The notes beneath the pieces were generated by a model. It did not search any database and was not told the origin of the DNA. It saw only the letters and a program-made list of their open reading frames with translations. Source: JBJFCE01 sp964437825 (GTDB lineage Bacteria > Bacillota > Clostridia > Lachnospirales > Lachnospiraceae). From it: a stretch of DNA of 34,972 nucleotides. Position 1 is the first letter of the stretch, and each line of letters begins with the position of its first letter. The stretch lies in NCBI GenBank assembly GCA_964437825.1, contig CAYTIH010000027.1:1-34972 (forward strand), read 5' to 3'. Below are positions 8,338-18,109 of the stretch, piece after piece. The position numbers were made by a program, and so were the translations under genes.

Positions 8338-9276
8338 CTATATCAGCGTTTCTCCAACCGTCATATGATACCCCAGCAGGAATTCCCTGACAGGCATTCG
8401 TTTTTTGCCCTCCAGCTGCAATTCAAATATCATGAGACTTCCTTCACCGGTTTCTACCGTAAAGAAGTCCCTGTCCACCTCCGCGATCGTTCCGGGCTTT
8501 AAGTCCGCAATCTCAGAAGCGTTTTCTTTGATCGCCGCTTTCCAAAGCTTCAGCTGTTTTCCATGATAAGTAGTATAAGCACTCGGCCAAGAATTCAAAC
8601 CTCTGATTTTTCTTTCTATTACTATGGCAGGCTCATTCCAGTCAATCTTACCGAAACTCTTATTCAGTTTCTTCGCATAGGTTGCCTGCGTCTCATCCTG
8701 CCTGATCGGAGTGAGACTTCCCTGTTCAATCAGCGGAAGCGTCTGAACGCAAAGCTCCGCGCCCGCTTTACACATTTTTTCAAACAGGCTGTCCCCCGTT
8801 TCCTCCGGCTCAATGAATACCTTCGCGCTTGTCAGAATATCTCCGGTATCGATTCCCTCATTCATCTGCATGATCGTGATTCCGGTATAAGGCTCTCCGT
8901 CCAAAATCGCCCATTGAATCGGCGCGGCGCCCCGGTATTTAGGAAGTAGGGAAGCATGAATATTGATACAGCCGTATTTCGGCATATCCAGTATTTCCTG
9001 CGACAGGATCTGACCAAAAGCCGCTACCACAAACAGATCCGCATGATATCCGCGCAGTACCGCTGCCGCCTCAGCCGCCCTTACCTTGACCGGCTGAAAT
9101 ACTTCTATCCCATGGCGCAGGGCACATTCCTTAACGGGAGGATACTGCATTTCCTTTCCGCGTCCCACGGGCTTGTCCGGCTGCGTTACCACGGCGATCA
9201 CTTCATATCCGGCCTCCAGTATCGCCTCCAGTGCGCCCACAGCATAATCGGGCGTTCCCATAAATAAAATCTTCAT
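8338..9276 (-). CDS. fmt: Methionyl-tRNA formyltransferase
   Basis: Transfers a formyl group from 10-formyl-tetrahydrofolate to initiator Met-tRNA. The 312-residue protein starts with the typical KILFMGTPDYA. Asn105, His107 and Asp144 fit the catalytic residues of the family, within NIHASLLPKYRGAAP and the following GIDTGDIL. The C-terminal part (about 205-312) fits the tRNA-binding domain. The ATG at 9276 has AGGAGG six bases upstream. It is transcribed together with def, which removes the formyl group later; 73 bases separate them. Confidence 0.96.
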   Translation of the reverse strand: MKILFMGTPDYAVGALEAILEAGYEVIAVVTQPDKPVGRGKEMQYPPVKECALRHGIEVFQPVKVRAAEAAAVLRGYHADLFVVAAFGQILSQEILDMPKYGCINIHASLLPKYRGAAPIQWAILDGEPYTGITIMQMNEGIDTGDILTSAKVFIEPEETGDSLFEKMCKAGAELCVQTLPLIEQGSLTPIRQDETQATYAKKLNKSFGKIDWNEPAIVIERKIRGLNSWPSAYTTYHGKQLKLWKAAIKENASEIADLKPGTIAEVDRDFFTVETGEGSLMIFELQLEGKKRMPVREFLLGYHMTVGETLI

Positions 9277-9349
9277 AATCTGCCTCCTAATAAATCAAGC
9301 GGATCTCTTGCATATCCGTCCGGCCTTCACATAAGGATCCCGGTCGCGT

Positions 9350-9853
9350 CTATTCATCCTCATCCCCTTCTTCATCTTCATCGCCATAAACATCTTCCAC
9401 ATTCCGAAGCATGCCTTCAACCTTTTCGGTATACAGATGTCCGTCCAGATGTTCACATTCATGGCAGATTGCTCTTGCCAGAAGCTCCGTCCCCTCTAAT
9501 TCGACGGGCTCCATATTTTCATTAAGCGCAACCACTTTTACATAATTGGGTCTGGTAACCATTCCGGTCTTTCCGGGAACGGACAGACAACCTTCATAAC
9601 CGCTCTGCTCACCGCTTGTCTCTATCACTCTGGGATTGATCAGTACATGCGGATCTTCTCCGGTTACGTCAATCACTACAATCCTTTTTAAAATACCGAC
9701 CTGCGGCGCTGCAAGCCCGACACCGTTTGCTTCATACATGGTGTCCAGCATATCCTCAATCAGTACTCTTGTCCGAGGCGTCATGTCCTTGACTTCCTTG
9801 CTTACCTTATTCAAGACCGCATCTCCGATTTCCCTGATTTTTCTGATTGCCAT
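9350..9853 (-). CDS. def: Peptide deformylase
   Basis: Removes the N-formyl group from nascent proteins. The 167 residues carry the three family motifs: GVGLAAPQ (44-51), EGCLS (87-91, with the metal-ligand Cys) and HECEH (131-135). A short, strongly acidic C-terminal tail rich in Asp and Glu follows residue 152. The ATG at 9853 has AAGGAGGAG upstream. The stop of priA lies 12 bases before the start, so the genes are tightly linked. Confidence 0.97.
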   Translation of the reverse strand: MAIRKIREIGDAVLNKVSKEVKDMTPRTRVLIEDMLDTMYEANGVGLAAPQVGILKRIVVIDVTGEDPHVLINPRVIETSGEQSGYEGCLSVPGKTGMVTRPNYVKVVALNENMEPVELEGTELLARAICHECEHLDGHLYTEKVEGMLRNVEDVYGDEDEEGDEDE

Positions 9854-9865
9854 TTTTTCTCCTCC

Positions 9866-12097
9866 TTATGTATTAAGCGGATCAAAATCAAAGGATATAA
9901 GCACATCCGTTTTCTTTTCCGCATCCGAATACTGTTCTATCAAATCTTTTATCCGTATCAGTGTATCATATTTTTTGTGTTTATAATATAGTACATATCT
10001 GTAAATATCTTTGATTTTTGAAATTCCCGGCGCTGCAGGACCGATCGTAACGATCTGCTCCCTCCGGCACTCGTCCTCCGTAATTTCCCGCAGTTTCCGC
10101 GCAAAGGCTTCTCCGTTTTCCGAATGCTCCGACTGTATCATCACGGCAAGCATATGCGCCGCAGGCGGATACAGCAGGAACTCCCGGTAAGCATATTCTT
10201 CCTCATAAAAGCCCTCATAATCCTGACGCGCCGCATATCTGACACTGTAGTGATCGGGCTGATAGGTCTGGATCACGACTTCTCCCCGCCGCTTTCCCCT
10301 GCCCGCGCGCCCTGCCGCCTGCGTCAGAAGATCAAAGGTACGTTCGCCCGCACGATAATCATTCGCATTCAGTGACAAATCCGCCGCAAGGATTCCCACC
10401 AGGGTAACCTTGGGAAAGTCATGCCCCTTAACGATCATCTGTGTTCCGATCAGGATATCCGCCTCGCCTGCCGAAAAAGCTGCAAGGATTGCATCATAGC
10501 TGTCTTTCTTTTTGGTGGTATCCGCATCCATCCGCAGTACTCTTGCCTTTGGAAAGAGCTTTTTGACCGAATCCTCCACCTGCTGCGTTCCCGCTTTAAA
10601 GCCCAGAATGTATTGAGAGCCGCACTGCGGACATCTGTTTACTGTGCTTTGCTCGTAACCGCAATAATGGCAGACCAGTCTGCCGTTTCTGTGCTGGGAC
10701 AGGGATACATCGCAGTGCGGACATTTCATGACATAACCGCAGCTGCGGCAGGACACAAAGCCTGCAATGCCCCGCCTGTTCAAAAACAGCATGATCTGTT
10801 CCCCCCGGTCAAGCCGTTTTTCCATCAGTCCGGTGAGCTTTTGGGAAAACATGGATCTGTTTCCGCCTTGTAATTCTTCCCTCATATCCACAACGGATAC
10901 GTCCGGAAGCATTCCGCCCGTCAGACGCTTCGTCAGACGAAACAGTCTGATTTTTCCCTCCTTTGCCATATGATAAGCTTCCAAAGAGGGGGTTGCAGAT
11001 CCAAGAACAACGCAGGCATGATGAAAGGAGGCAATTTTCATTGCCACTTCTCTGGCATGGTATTTCGGCATGGTCTCGCTTTTATAGCTTGTTTCATGCT
11101 CCTCATCTATAATAATCACGCCCAGCTTTTGAAACGGCGTAAACAACGCTGATCTGGGACCGATCATCACATCAATCAGTCCCTTCCTTGCCTTCTCATA
11201 CTGGTCATAGCGCTCTCCCTGAGACATTCTGGAATTGACAACGGAAACACGCGCTCCGAACCTTCGGTAAAAACGCAGTACAGTCTGATAAGTCAGAGCG
11301 ATCTCGGGAATCAGAATAATGGCCTGCTTTCCCATTGCCACGATTCCGTCCACAATCCTCAGATAGACCTCCGTCTTGCCGCTTCCGGTAATGCCGTGAA
11401 TCAGAAAATGCCCCGTCTGTTCGGCCGCAGCCTGCGCAAGTACGGCGTCTACAGCCTCCCTTTGCTCCTCACTGAGCGTATGAGTCACCGCTTCTCCCTG
11501 TTTGCTGCGAACGGTATCCCGGTACTCCCTGTGCTCCTCGATCCGGATCTGTCCCGCCGCCTGAAGTGATTTCAATGTGGACGATGCAATATGAAGCTTT
11601 GCCGTCACCAATTCATAGGGCAAAGCTTCATTTTCTGTCAGCTCCCGCATCAGTCTTGCTTTTGCATTCTGATGTTTGCTCTCATAAAGCTCCGCTGCCA
11701 TACGGGCCTGCGTATCCGAAACGGTTCGGCAAATTGTTTTTTTGATCACGGATGCAACCTTCTGTTTTACCGGCAATACGGTCTTTAGTGCCATAATCAT
11801 GGTGGAGCCATAGGTTTCCCGCATCCATGCCGCAAGCGTTACCGCTTCCGCCTCCGGTCCCAGTTCTTCCTCCGGTATGGCGGCAATCTCCTTTATTTTA
11901 TCCACATCCCACTGCGGTCTGTCCGTGATTTCCACTACATATCCCCGAATCAGTTTATTCCCTTTTCCGAAAGGAATCGTAACCGCGCTTCCCGGTCTGA
12001 TCCTTTCCTGCAGTACTTCGGGAATCCGGTACTGAAAGGTACGGTCAACACTTTCGTGTGATATATCTACAATTATATTTGCATAGCAATCCTTCAT
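9866..12097 (-). CDS. priA: Primosomal protein N' (replication restart helicase PriA)
   Basis: Superfamily-2 DNA helicase that reloads the replisome at stalled forks. The 743-residue product has an N-terminal 3'-binding domain (about 1-110), Walker A GITGSGKT (235-242) and DEEH (331-334). Between the helicase motifs lie eight zinc-ligand cysteines (450, 453, 459, 462, 476, 479, 489, 492). The start chosen is the ATG at 12097, where the typical MKDCYANIIVD begins, with AAAGGA nine bases upstream. The frame is open for 66 more codons, but these lie over the end of the MurE-like gene and are not PriA-like. Even so, the two genes overlap by 53 bases. Confidence 0.95.
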   Translation of the reverse strand: MKDCYANIIVDISHESVDRTFQYRIPEVLQERIRPGSAVTIPFGKGNKLIRGYVVEITDRPQWDVDKIKEIAAIPEEELGPEAEAVTLAAWMRETYGSTMIMALKTVLPVKQKVASVIKKTICRTVSDTQARMAAELYESKHQNAKARLMRELTENEALPYELVTAKLHIASSTLKSLQAAGQIRIEEHREYRDTVRSKQGEAVTHTLSEEQREAVDAVLAQAAAEQTGHFLIHGITGSGKTEVYLRIVDGIVAMGKQAIILIPEIALTYQTVLRFYRRFGARVSVVNSRMSQGERYDQYEKARKGLIDVMIGPRSALFTPFQKLGVIIIDEEHETSYKSETMPKYHAREVAMKIASFHHACVVLGSATPSLEAYHMAKEGKIRLFRLTKRLTGGMLPDVSVVDMREELQGGNRSMFSQKLTGLMEKRLDRGEQIMLFLNRRGIAGFVSCRSCGYVMKCPHCDVSLSQHRNGRLVCHYCGYEQSTVNRCPQCGSQYILGFKAGTQQVEDSVKKLFPKARVLRMDADTTKKKDSYDAILAAFSAGEADILIGTQMIVKGHDFPKVTLVGILAADLSLNANDYRAGERTFDLLTQAAGRAGRGKRRGEVVIQTYQPDHYSVRYAARQDYEGFYEEEYAYREFLLYPPAAHMLAVMIQSEHSENGEAFARKLREITEDECRREQIVTIGPAAPGISKIKDIYRYVLYYKHKKYDTLIRIKDLIEQYSDAEKKTDVLISFDFDPLNT

Positions 12098-13601
12098 CCT
12101 GTATTTTCCTTTGTTCATATATGATGCAGCGCTCATCCATAGGGTATTTCTGCCCCCGGATCTCCTGATAGGTTTCATGTCCCTTCCCCGCCAGCAGAAT
12201 AATATCTCCCGGCAACGCAATCGACAGGGCGTAGGCAATGGCCTCCCTCCTGTCCGTAATACGGATATATTTTCCCTGCGTTCTGCGCATTCCAATCAGG
12301 ATATCCTCAATAATCCGGTCCGGATCTTCATATCTGGGATTGTCTGACGTAATGATGCTCAAATCCGCAAGACATCCGCTGGTTTCTCCCATTTCAAAGC
12401 GTCTGTCTCTCGCCCTGTTGCCTCCGCAGCCAAACAGACAAATCAGACGTCCCGGCTGATATTCCCGCAGGGTACTTAATATATGCTCAAGCGCCATGGC
12501 ATTATGAGCATAATCTATGAAAATACTATAAGAATCCTGAACGGATACATTTTCCATTCTACCAGGAATCTTCACAGTTTGCATTCCGTTTCTGATATAC
12601 GCTCCGGTAATTCCGAGCTTTCTGCATATAACGGCTGCCGCCAGAGCATTTTCTACATTGAACCTTCCGGGAATATGGATTTCAAAGGGCTCTGCGTCTA
12701 TTTCCGGTATCAGGAAACGGGTTCCTAGCTCATGTCCCCATTTCATCCTGCGGCATCCGGACGCCGCATAAAGCTCATTCGCTTTTGATCCCGGCATCCG
12801 CATTCTTGCGGACTGCGCATCCGTACTGAAATAAATGATCTCCCTGCAGCATCCGCATCTGACCATATATTCCGTATGCGAGTCGTCCGCATTGCAGATG
12901 CCCACCATGCTGTTTCTAAGAAGCATTGCCTTACAGGCGGCATATTCCTGCATATCCTTATGCTCACCGGGACCGATATGATCCTCTCCCAGATTCAGAT
13001 ACACTCCGAGATCAAACCGGATTTCGTCCAGTCTGTGCATTTTAAGTCCTTGGGAGGATGCCTCCAACACAACAAGCTGACAGCAATTATGAACCATCTC
13101 GGCCATTGCCTGTGCCACATGCAGGGACTCCGGCGTTGTATTCTCGCCTTCCCTCATCCCGTTTCCGCAGTCAATCCCCAACGTTCCGATGTAGCCCGCC
13201 CGCATTCCGCTCTGACGCAGGATATGCAATACCATATATGCCGTTGTTGTTTTTCCTTTGGTTCCGGTAATTCCGATGGTAATCAATTTTTGGGCAGGGT
13301 AACCGTAAAAAATATGTGATATTTCTGCGAGGGCAGCTCTTGTATCGGCTACCTGAATCACCGTCAAACTGCCGCAGTCCAGGTCGGCCGTCCACTCCTG
13401 CAGTAATATTGCTGCCGCTCCATGCTTTATAGCCTGTCTGATAAAAAGATGTCCGTCCTGTCTGCTTCCCTTCAGACATACGAATAAATCCCCACGCCTG
13501 ACTTTCTCCGAATGTATTGCAATCGCCCCTACCCTTTTGTGAATCGTACCCTGTATCACCTGATACGGCACTTTCGCCAGTAATGATGCAAGCTCTGCCA
13601 T
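12045..13601 (-). CDS. MurE-like UDP-N-acetylmuramyl-tripeptide ligase
   Basis: Mur ligase of 518 residues that probably adds the third amino acid to UDP-MurNAc-L-Ala-D-Glu. Seen: ATP loop GTKGKTT (113-119), the Lys224 expected to be carbamylated (AACKAML), YAHN (364-367) and DNPR (420-423). DNPR is the known signature for meso-diaminopimelate. The middle motif reads NLGEDHIGPGEH where classical MurE has a form like NLTQDHLDFHG, so this is a divergent paralogue. A standard murE may exist elsewhere in the genome. The ATG at 13601 has a weak ribosome binding site but follows an extended -10 promoter. The gene heads the long operon, and its end overlaps priA by 53 bases. Substrate is inferred. 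Confidence 0.85.
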   Translation of the reverse strand: MAELASLLAKVPYQVIQGTIHKRVGAIAIHSEKVRRGDLFVCLKGSRQDGHLFIRQAIKHGAAAILLQEWTADLDCGSLTVIQVADTRAALAEISHIFYGYPAQKLITIGITGTKGKTTTAYMVLHILRQSGMRAGYIGTLGIDCGNGMREGENTTPESLHVAQAMAEMVHNCCQLVVLEASSQGLKMHRLDEIRFDLGVYLNLGEDHIGPGEHKDMQEYAACKAMLLRNSMVGICNADDSHTEYMVRCGCCREIIYFSTDAQSARMRMPGSKANELYAASGCRRMKWGHELGTRFLIPEIDAEPFEIHIPGRFNVENALAAAVICRKLGITGAYIRNGMQTVKIPGRMENVSVQDSYSIFIDYAHNAMALEHILSTLREYQPGRLICLFGCGGNRARDRRFEMGETSGCLADLSIITSDNPRYEDPDRIIEDILIGMRRTQGKYIRITDRREAIAYALSIALPGDIILLAGKGHETYQEIRGQKYPMDERCIIYEQRKIQDEGLLCKYNCRYITRKC

Positions 13602-13640
13602 ATAATTTCAAGATCCAATAGGAATTTTCGGTTTTGTTTC

Positions 13641-13648
13641 ATTATATA
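13641..13648 (-). promoter_or_regulatory. Extended -10 promoter before the murE-like gene
   Basis: On the minus strand TGCTATATAAT forms an extended -10 element about 40 bases before the murE-like start. No good -35 lies at 17 bases; TTGCTT lies 21 bases upstream of TATAAT. An A-rich stretch lies upstream (13670-13725), which may act as an UP-like element. It would drive the 13-kb housekeeping operon. Confidence 0.55.
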
Positions 13649-13791
13649 GCAGGAAAAAAGTCTTTAGAAGCAATTTCTTTTTTTGTTTATGATTTTATGA
13701 TTTATTTTATTTTTTTGTCACAGAATATACACATTTCTCTTTTATAGTGTATTACAGATAGTTGAAAAACTACTATCTCCCCCCTCATAAG

Positions 13792-13829
13792 AAATAAGAG
13801 CCCCAAGGTGCCCCTTGGGGTTCTTATTT
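13792..13829. terminator. Bidirectional intrinsic terminator after recJ
   Basis: A near-perfect inverted repeat: arms of 17 bases (AAATAAGAGCCCCAAGG and its partner, with one G-T position) around a four-base loop TGCC. The outer A and T tracts provide a U-rich end in both directions. On the minus strand it ends the recJ transcript, about 50 bases past its stop. Confidence 0.85.
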
Positions 13830-13881
13830 TATAGAATTTGAGGTTCAAAGAAAGGGGCTTGCTGCCTCGCGTAGCGGAGAA

Positions 13882-15657
13882 TCACTGATATCCGTTCATG
13901 ATAAACTGTACCTCGCGCCTTCCCTGATACTCATTGATCTCGGGATAATAGATCACGGACAGGTTGATTCCCTTCCCCTTTGCCTCATACAGACTCATAA
14001 TCGCTTCCTTCCCGTACCGCTCCGTCACATAGGCGTCAAACGGCTCATGCTCGCCGAAATAAGTCATTGAAAAACGCTCCCCCCGTTCGTCCATAACGCC
14101 AAAACGCATGACCCTGTTGTTTTTTCCGATCAGTCTGGCTGACAGAAAGCTGAGATTCTTCTGCGCAAAGACCGGCTTCGGATTTCCATTTCCAAACGGT
14201 TCCAGCACAGACAGCTGCTCCGTAAAGGACATATTGACATAGGACAGGGGCATGGGCACGTCAATATGTACGGTTTTTACAAAATCCTGCGCTGTCAGAC
14301 GGCTGCATGCATTAATCCGCTTTCTGAACAGCTCCACATTCTCTTGGGGCAGCGACAGACCGGCAGCCATCCTGTGTCCCCCAAATTTACTAAACAAATC
14401 CTTACATTTGCAGAGCTCCTCATACATGGAGTAGGCCTCAATGGATCTGCCGGAGCCCTTCACTTCTTCCTCCCCCAGTGTCAAAATAAAAACGGGATGA
14501 TTGTATTTTTCCCGGATACGCCCGGCAATGATGCCTGCCAGACTTTCGTGACAGTCCTCCAGATACAGGACAATCACGGGTTCCTTCTGAAAATCCCAGT
14601 TTTCCAGCAGCTGCTGCGCCCGCTCACAGCCCTTGGCGGTCAAATCTTTCCTGCTGTCGTTTAAGCCCTTCAGCTCCTGCGCAATTTCCAGCGCCTTATG
14701 ATAATCGTCTGATTTGAGCAGTTCAAGGGCACGTGCGGCAGTATCCAGCCGTCCCGTGGCGTTGATACACGGCCCCAAGACAAAGCCGACATGATACGGC
14801 GTAATCTTTTTTCCTTCCAGTCCGTTCACGGCAATCAAGGCACGGAGCCCCTGATTACTGGAATGCTCCATTTTAGGCAGTCCGAAACGTACAACAACCC
14901 GATTCTCTTTTTTCAGCTCCATCACATCTCCGATTGTCGCAAAAGCCGTAAATTCGAGCAATTCCTCCATCAATGCCTCATTTTGGATTTCCAGCTTCTG
15001 ATACAGCGCCCGAATGACATGAAACGCAACAAATGCACCGCATATGCCGTCATAGGGATAGCTGCAATCCTCCCGCTTGGGGTCCACAACTGCAATCGCC
15101 TCGGGCAGATGATAATGTCTTACGACATTGCCCGAGGTATCCGTTTCCTCATCATAGGGAATCTCATGGTGATCTGTAATAATCATGTCAATCCCAAGCC
15201 GCTTTGCATAGTCCGCCTGTAAAGGCGCGGCAATTCCGTTATCGCAGGTAATAATCAGATCCACCCCATCCTCCGCCGCCTGTCCGACCAACCGGTCGTT
15301 TAATCCATATCCGTCCAGTATCCGGTGCGGAATCGCCGTATCCACCCGTATTCCAAGAGCGGAAAGCCCCCTGTATAGAATATAAGAAGCACAAACTCCG
15401 TCGATATCATAATCCCCGATCACACGGACCCTGTCCTTTTGATGCGCAATCAGACACTCCACCGCCGGATCCATATCCTGAAGCAGCCACGAATCGGGAA
15501 TGTCCCGGATATCCGCATGCAAAAAAGCATCGATCTCGCAGTCTTGGATGATATCCCGATTCCTGATAATCCTCGCTATGACAGGATCAATCCCATATTT
15601 CTGCGAAATTCCCTGAAAGTCCGCCTTTTTTGCGGCTACCAGCCATTGTTCTTTCAT
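13882..15657 (-). CDS. recJ: Single-stranded-DNA exonuclease RecJ
   Basis: 5'-3' exonuclease for single-stranded DNA in recombination and repair. The 591 residues carry the DHH phosphoesterase motifs DYDIDG (82-87), CDNG near 138 and DHH (162-164). The DHHA1 domain follows, with GGHRMAAG near 420. The C-terminal region fits the OB-fold domain. The length matches short RecJ forms. The ATG at 15657 has AAGGAAAC about nine bases upstream. It lies downstream of secDF, behind a terminator hairpin, so it likely has its own weak promoter in 15658-15791, where I see no convincing one. Confidence 0.94.
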   Translation of the reverse strand: MKEQWLVAAKKADFQGISQKYGIDPVIARIIRNRDIIQDCEIDAFLHADIRDIPDSWLLQDMDPAVECLIAHQKDRVRVIGDYDIDGVCASYILYRGLSALGIRVDTAIPHRILDGYGLNDRLVGQAAEDGVDLIITCDNGIAAPLQADYAKRLGIDMIITDHHEIPYDEETDTSGNVVRHYHLPEAIAVVDPKREDCSYPYDGICGAFVAFHVIRALYQKLEIQNEALMEELLEFTAFATIGDVMELKKENRVVVRFGLPKMEHSSNQGLRALIAVNGLEGKKITPYHVGFVLGPCINATGRLDTAARALELLKSDDYHKALEIAQELKGLNDSRKDLTAKGCERAQQLLENWDFQKEPVIVLYLEDCHESLAGIIAGRIREKYNHPVFILTLGEEEVKGSGRSIEAYSMYEELCKCKDLFSKFGGHRMAAGLSLPQENVELFRKRINACSRLTAQDFVKTVHIDVPMPLSYVNMSFTEQLSVLEPFGNGNPKPVFAQKNLSFLSARLIGKNNRVMRFGVMDERGERFSMTYFGEHEPFDAYVTERYGKEAIMSLYEAKGKGINLSVIYYPEINEYQGRREVQFIMNGYQ

Positions 15658-15791
15658 ATAAGCCGTTTCCTTTTTTATTTTTCTTTTTTAATCCCATTTG
15701 CCGGCCATGTGTTCGTCCTGTTCTGCCTAGTTAGGTAGCAGCGGTTTATCCGAACGATATATTGCACGAAGCGTGTGGATCAGACAGCAAA

Positions 15792-15828
15792 ACACCGGAA
15801 CTGCTCCCGTCTGGCTAAGTTCCGGTGT
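15792..15828 (-). terminator. Intrinsic terminator after secDF
   Basis: Perfect 11-base arms, ACACCGGAACT at 15792-15802 and AGTTCCGGTGT at 15818-15828, enclose a 15-base loop. On the minus strand the hairpin is followed by TTTTGCTG. It lies just after the secDF stop (15841) and separates the scf-secDF unit from recJ. Confidence 0.75.
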
Positions 15829-15840
15829 CCATAGCTGCTT

Positions 15841-18105
15841 TTATGCTTCTTTCTTTCCAAGCCTTGTTTTCATTACATACCAGAGGGCGCCCGTGATGCA
15901 TACGGATGAATATGCACCGCAGATGATTCCTACCATAAGAGGGAGCGCAAAGTCACGAATCGATGCAACGCCCAAAATAAATAACACAAATACCATGACA
16001 AAAGTGGTAAAGGAGGTATAAATGCTTCTCGTTAACGTCTGAGTTACGGACTGATTGACGATTTCTGCAAGCTCGGCCTTTTTACCGGCTGCCTTTACAT
16101 TCTCGCGGATTCGGTCAAAAATAACGATGGTTGCATTAATGGAATATCCCACAATCGTTAACATACATGCAATAAAGGTATTACCCACGGAGATTCTGGA
16201 AATGGCATAAAATGCAAGTACTACCAGAACATCGTGCACCAAAGCCAGAACCGCACTTGCCGCAAAGCGGATATCCTTAAACCGGAACCAGATATACAAC
16301 AGCATACAGATCGTTGCAATCACCACAGCAATAACGGCATCCGAACGCATCTCGCTGCTGATCGTTGCGCTGATATTCTGATATTCGATTTCCTGCGTCA
16401 CGCCGAACTGTGTCTGCAATAGTTCGATGAGATCGGCACGCTGATCCTGATCCAGCGTTCTCGTTTTGATGGTAACGGTTGCGGAATCCCTTACCTTGGT
16501 TGCCTGAATATTGTTATCGCCTACGATTTCCGCAATTGCGGGTTTGATTCGGCTGTCAATTTCCTCCAGAGAATATTCCTCCGGGAACGGTACGCTAAAG
16601 GAAGTACCGCCGGAAAACTCCAGACTGTAATTGAGCGTATTTCCCTTGACATTCTTGTTGACGATCATGAATACAAAGCCAAGTACAATTACAAGCAATG
16701 ACACTGCAAAGAAAATATGCTTCTTTGAAAGGAAGGCAATGCTCTTTCTTTGCTTTGCCGCTCCGTAAAGCTTTTCACTCTTTAGACCGACCGCATACAT
16801 TGCCTTTAAAATCAGCTTGCAGATCACCAATGCCGTGAACATGGAAAGGACAATACCAAGCGCCAGCGTCTGTGCAAAGCCCTTCACAGGCCCCGACCCC
16901 TTCACCATGAGTACAACAGCCGCAATCAAAGTAGTCACATTACCGTCCACAATGGCGGAAAGCGCTTTGTGAAAACCAATATCTATCGAGCTTCGAACCG
17001 TTTTCCCGGTTGCAATTTCTTCTTTAATACGTGCAAAGATAATGACATTTGCATCCACCGCCATACCGATGGAAAGTATGATACCTGCGATACCGGGCAG
17101 CGTCAGCGTCATATTAAAGAAATTCAGAAACAGCATGGTCAGGATGACATAGATCACCAGTGCAAATCCGGATGCCAGTCCCGGAATCCGGTAAACTGCA
17201 ATCATAAAAATAATTACGATTATAAGACCGATGATACCTGCATAAACGCTTGTCTTCACGGCCTCACTGCCAAGCTGGGCCCCTACAACGTTGGAGCTTA
17301 ATTCTTCCAGCTCCAGTTTCAATCCGCCGATGCGGATAGAGGAAGCCAAATTCTCTGCCTCTTCATAGGTACTCTGTCCCGTGATCTGGGCCTTACCGTC
17401 CGAAATTACACTGTTTACGCTGGGCACGCTGATAAACTGTCCGTCATAATAGATGCCGATGGACCAGCCGTTTTCATATGCCTTTTCAGTTGCCTGCGCA
17501 AATTTCTCGGTGCCTTCCTCCGTCAGGGTCAGATCCACACAGACAGTTTTATTTCCCGTTAACGGATCACTGTAATAGCCTGCCTGCGCATTTTTAACGT
17601 CCGTACCGTTTAATACCACGGAACCGTTTGCGATCAATTCATCGATGGAATAATTAAGCAGATAAATCATTTCTATTGAAGTGCCGTCCGCACTGATTCC
17701 ATAGGTTCCGGTATAGTTCGCATTCCCGGCATCGTCATACTGAATAATAAAATACAAAGAACCGGGCCTTCCCAGATCCGCCAGGATTGTTTCCGCATCG
17801 GAAACTCCGGGAATTTCGATATTAATACGGTTGCTGCCCTCCTGATAGACCTGTGCTTCCGTACTGTAATTCTCCACACGCTTCTGAAGCTTGTAAACCG
17901 TATCCTTCATATCCTCGGAGGAAGGGTTCTCGTCTCCGACGACTTTGTAGGTGATGCTGACACCCCCTGCCAGATCCAGACCCTGTTTGATGTTTCTGGC
18001 TGATCCGCTGGCGTTCTTATTGACGCCAAACAAGGTGATATAACCCAGACCGGCTATCACCAGCACCATCAGAATCAGCGTGATGATTCCTCTACTCTTT
18101 TTCAT
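15841..18105 (-). CDS. secDF: Fused protein-export component SecDF
   Basis: Proton-driven membrane subunit that assists SecYEG/SecA in late steps of protein export. The 754-residue chain is a natural fusion: the SecD half has a signal-like first membrane segment (about 6-25), the motif LDLAGG (43-48), a large outer domain and five further membrane segments including VDANVIIFARIKEE. The SecF half starts near 455 with a second leader segment, LEFSGGTSF and the paired IFDRIREN motif. The ATG at 18105 has AGGAG ten bases upstream and lies only four bases after the scfB stop, so it is likely co-transcribed with scfA-scfB. It ends with a clear terminator. Confidence 0.95.
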   Translation of the reverse strand: MKKSRGIITLILMVLVIAGLGYITLFGVNKNASGSARNIKQGLDLAGGVSITYKVVGDENPSSEDMKDTVYKLQKRVENYSTEAQVYQEGSNRINIEIPGVSDAETILADLGRPGSLYFIIQYDDAGNANYTGTYGISADGTSIEMIYLLNYSIDELIANGSVVLNGTDVKNAQAGYYSDPLTGNKTVCVDLTLTEEGTEKFAQATEKAYENGWSIGIYYDGQFISVPSVNSVISDGKAQITGQSTYEEAENLASSIRIGGLKLELEELSSNVVGAQLGSEAVKTSVYAGIIGLIIVIIFMIAVYRIPGLASGFALVIYVILTMLFLNFFNMTLTLPGIAGIILSIGMAVDANVIIFARIKEEIATGKTVRSSIDIGFHKALSAIVDGNVTTLIAAVVLMVKGSGPVKGFAQTLALGIVLSMFTALVICKLILKAMYAVGLKSEKLYGAAKQRKSIAFLSKKHIFFAVSLLVIVLGFVFMIVNKNVKGNTLNYSLEFSGGTSFSVPFPEEYSLEEIDSRIKPAIAEIVGDNNIQATKVRDSATVTIKTRTLDQDQRADLIELLQTQFGVTQEIEYQNISATISSEMRSDAVIAVVIATICMLLYIWFRFKDIRFAASAVLALVHDVLVVLAFYAISRISVGNTFIACMLTIVGYSINATIVIFDRIRENVKAAGKKAELAEIVNQSVTQTLTRSIYTSFTTFVMVFVLFILGVASIRDFALPLMVGIICGAYSSVCITGALWYVMKTRLGKKEA

Positions 18106-18109
18106 TGTA

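Noticed and set aside
12098..12295. N-terminal extension of PriA by 66 residues
   Set aside because: Overlaps the MurE-like gene in another frame and is not PriA-like; the ATG at 12097 begins the usual PriA N terminus.
15658..15791. Six-codon open frame (MAGKWD) before recJ
   Set aside because: No convincing ribosome binding site and too short to support from one sequence.
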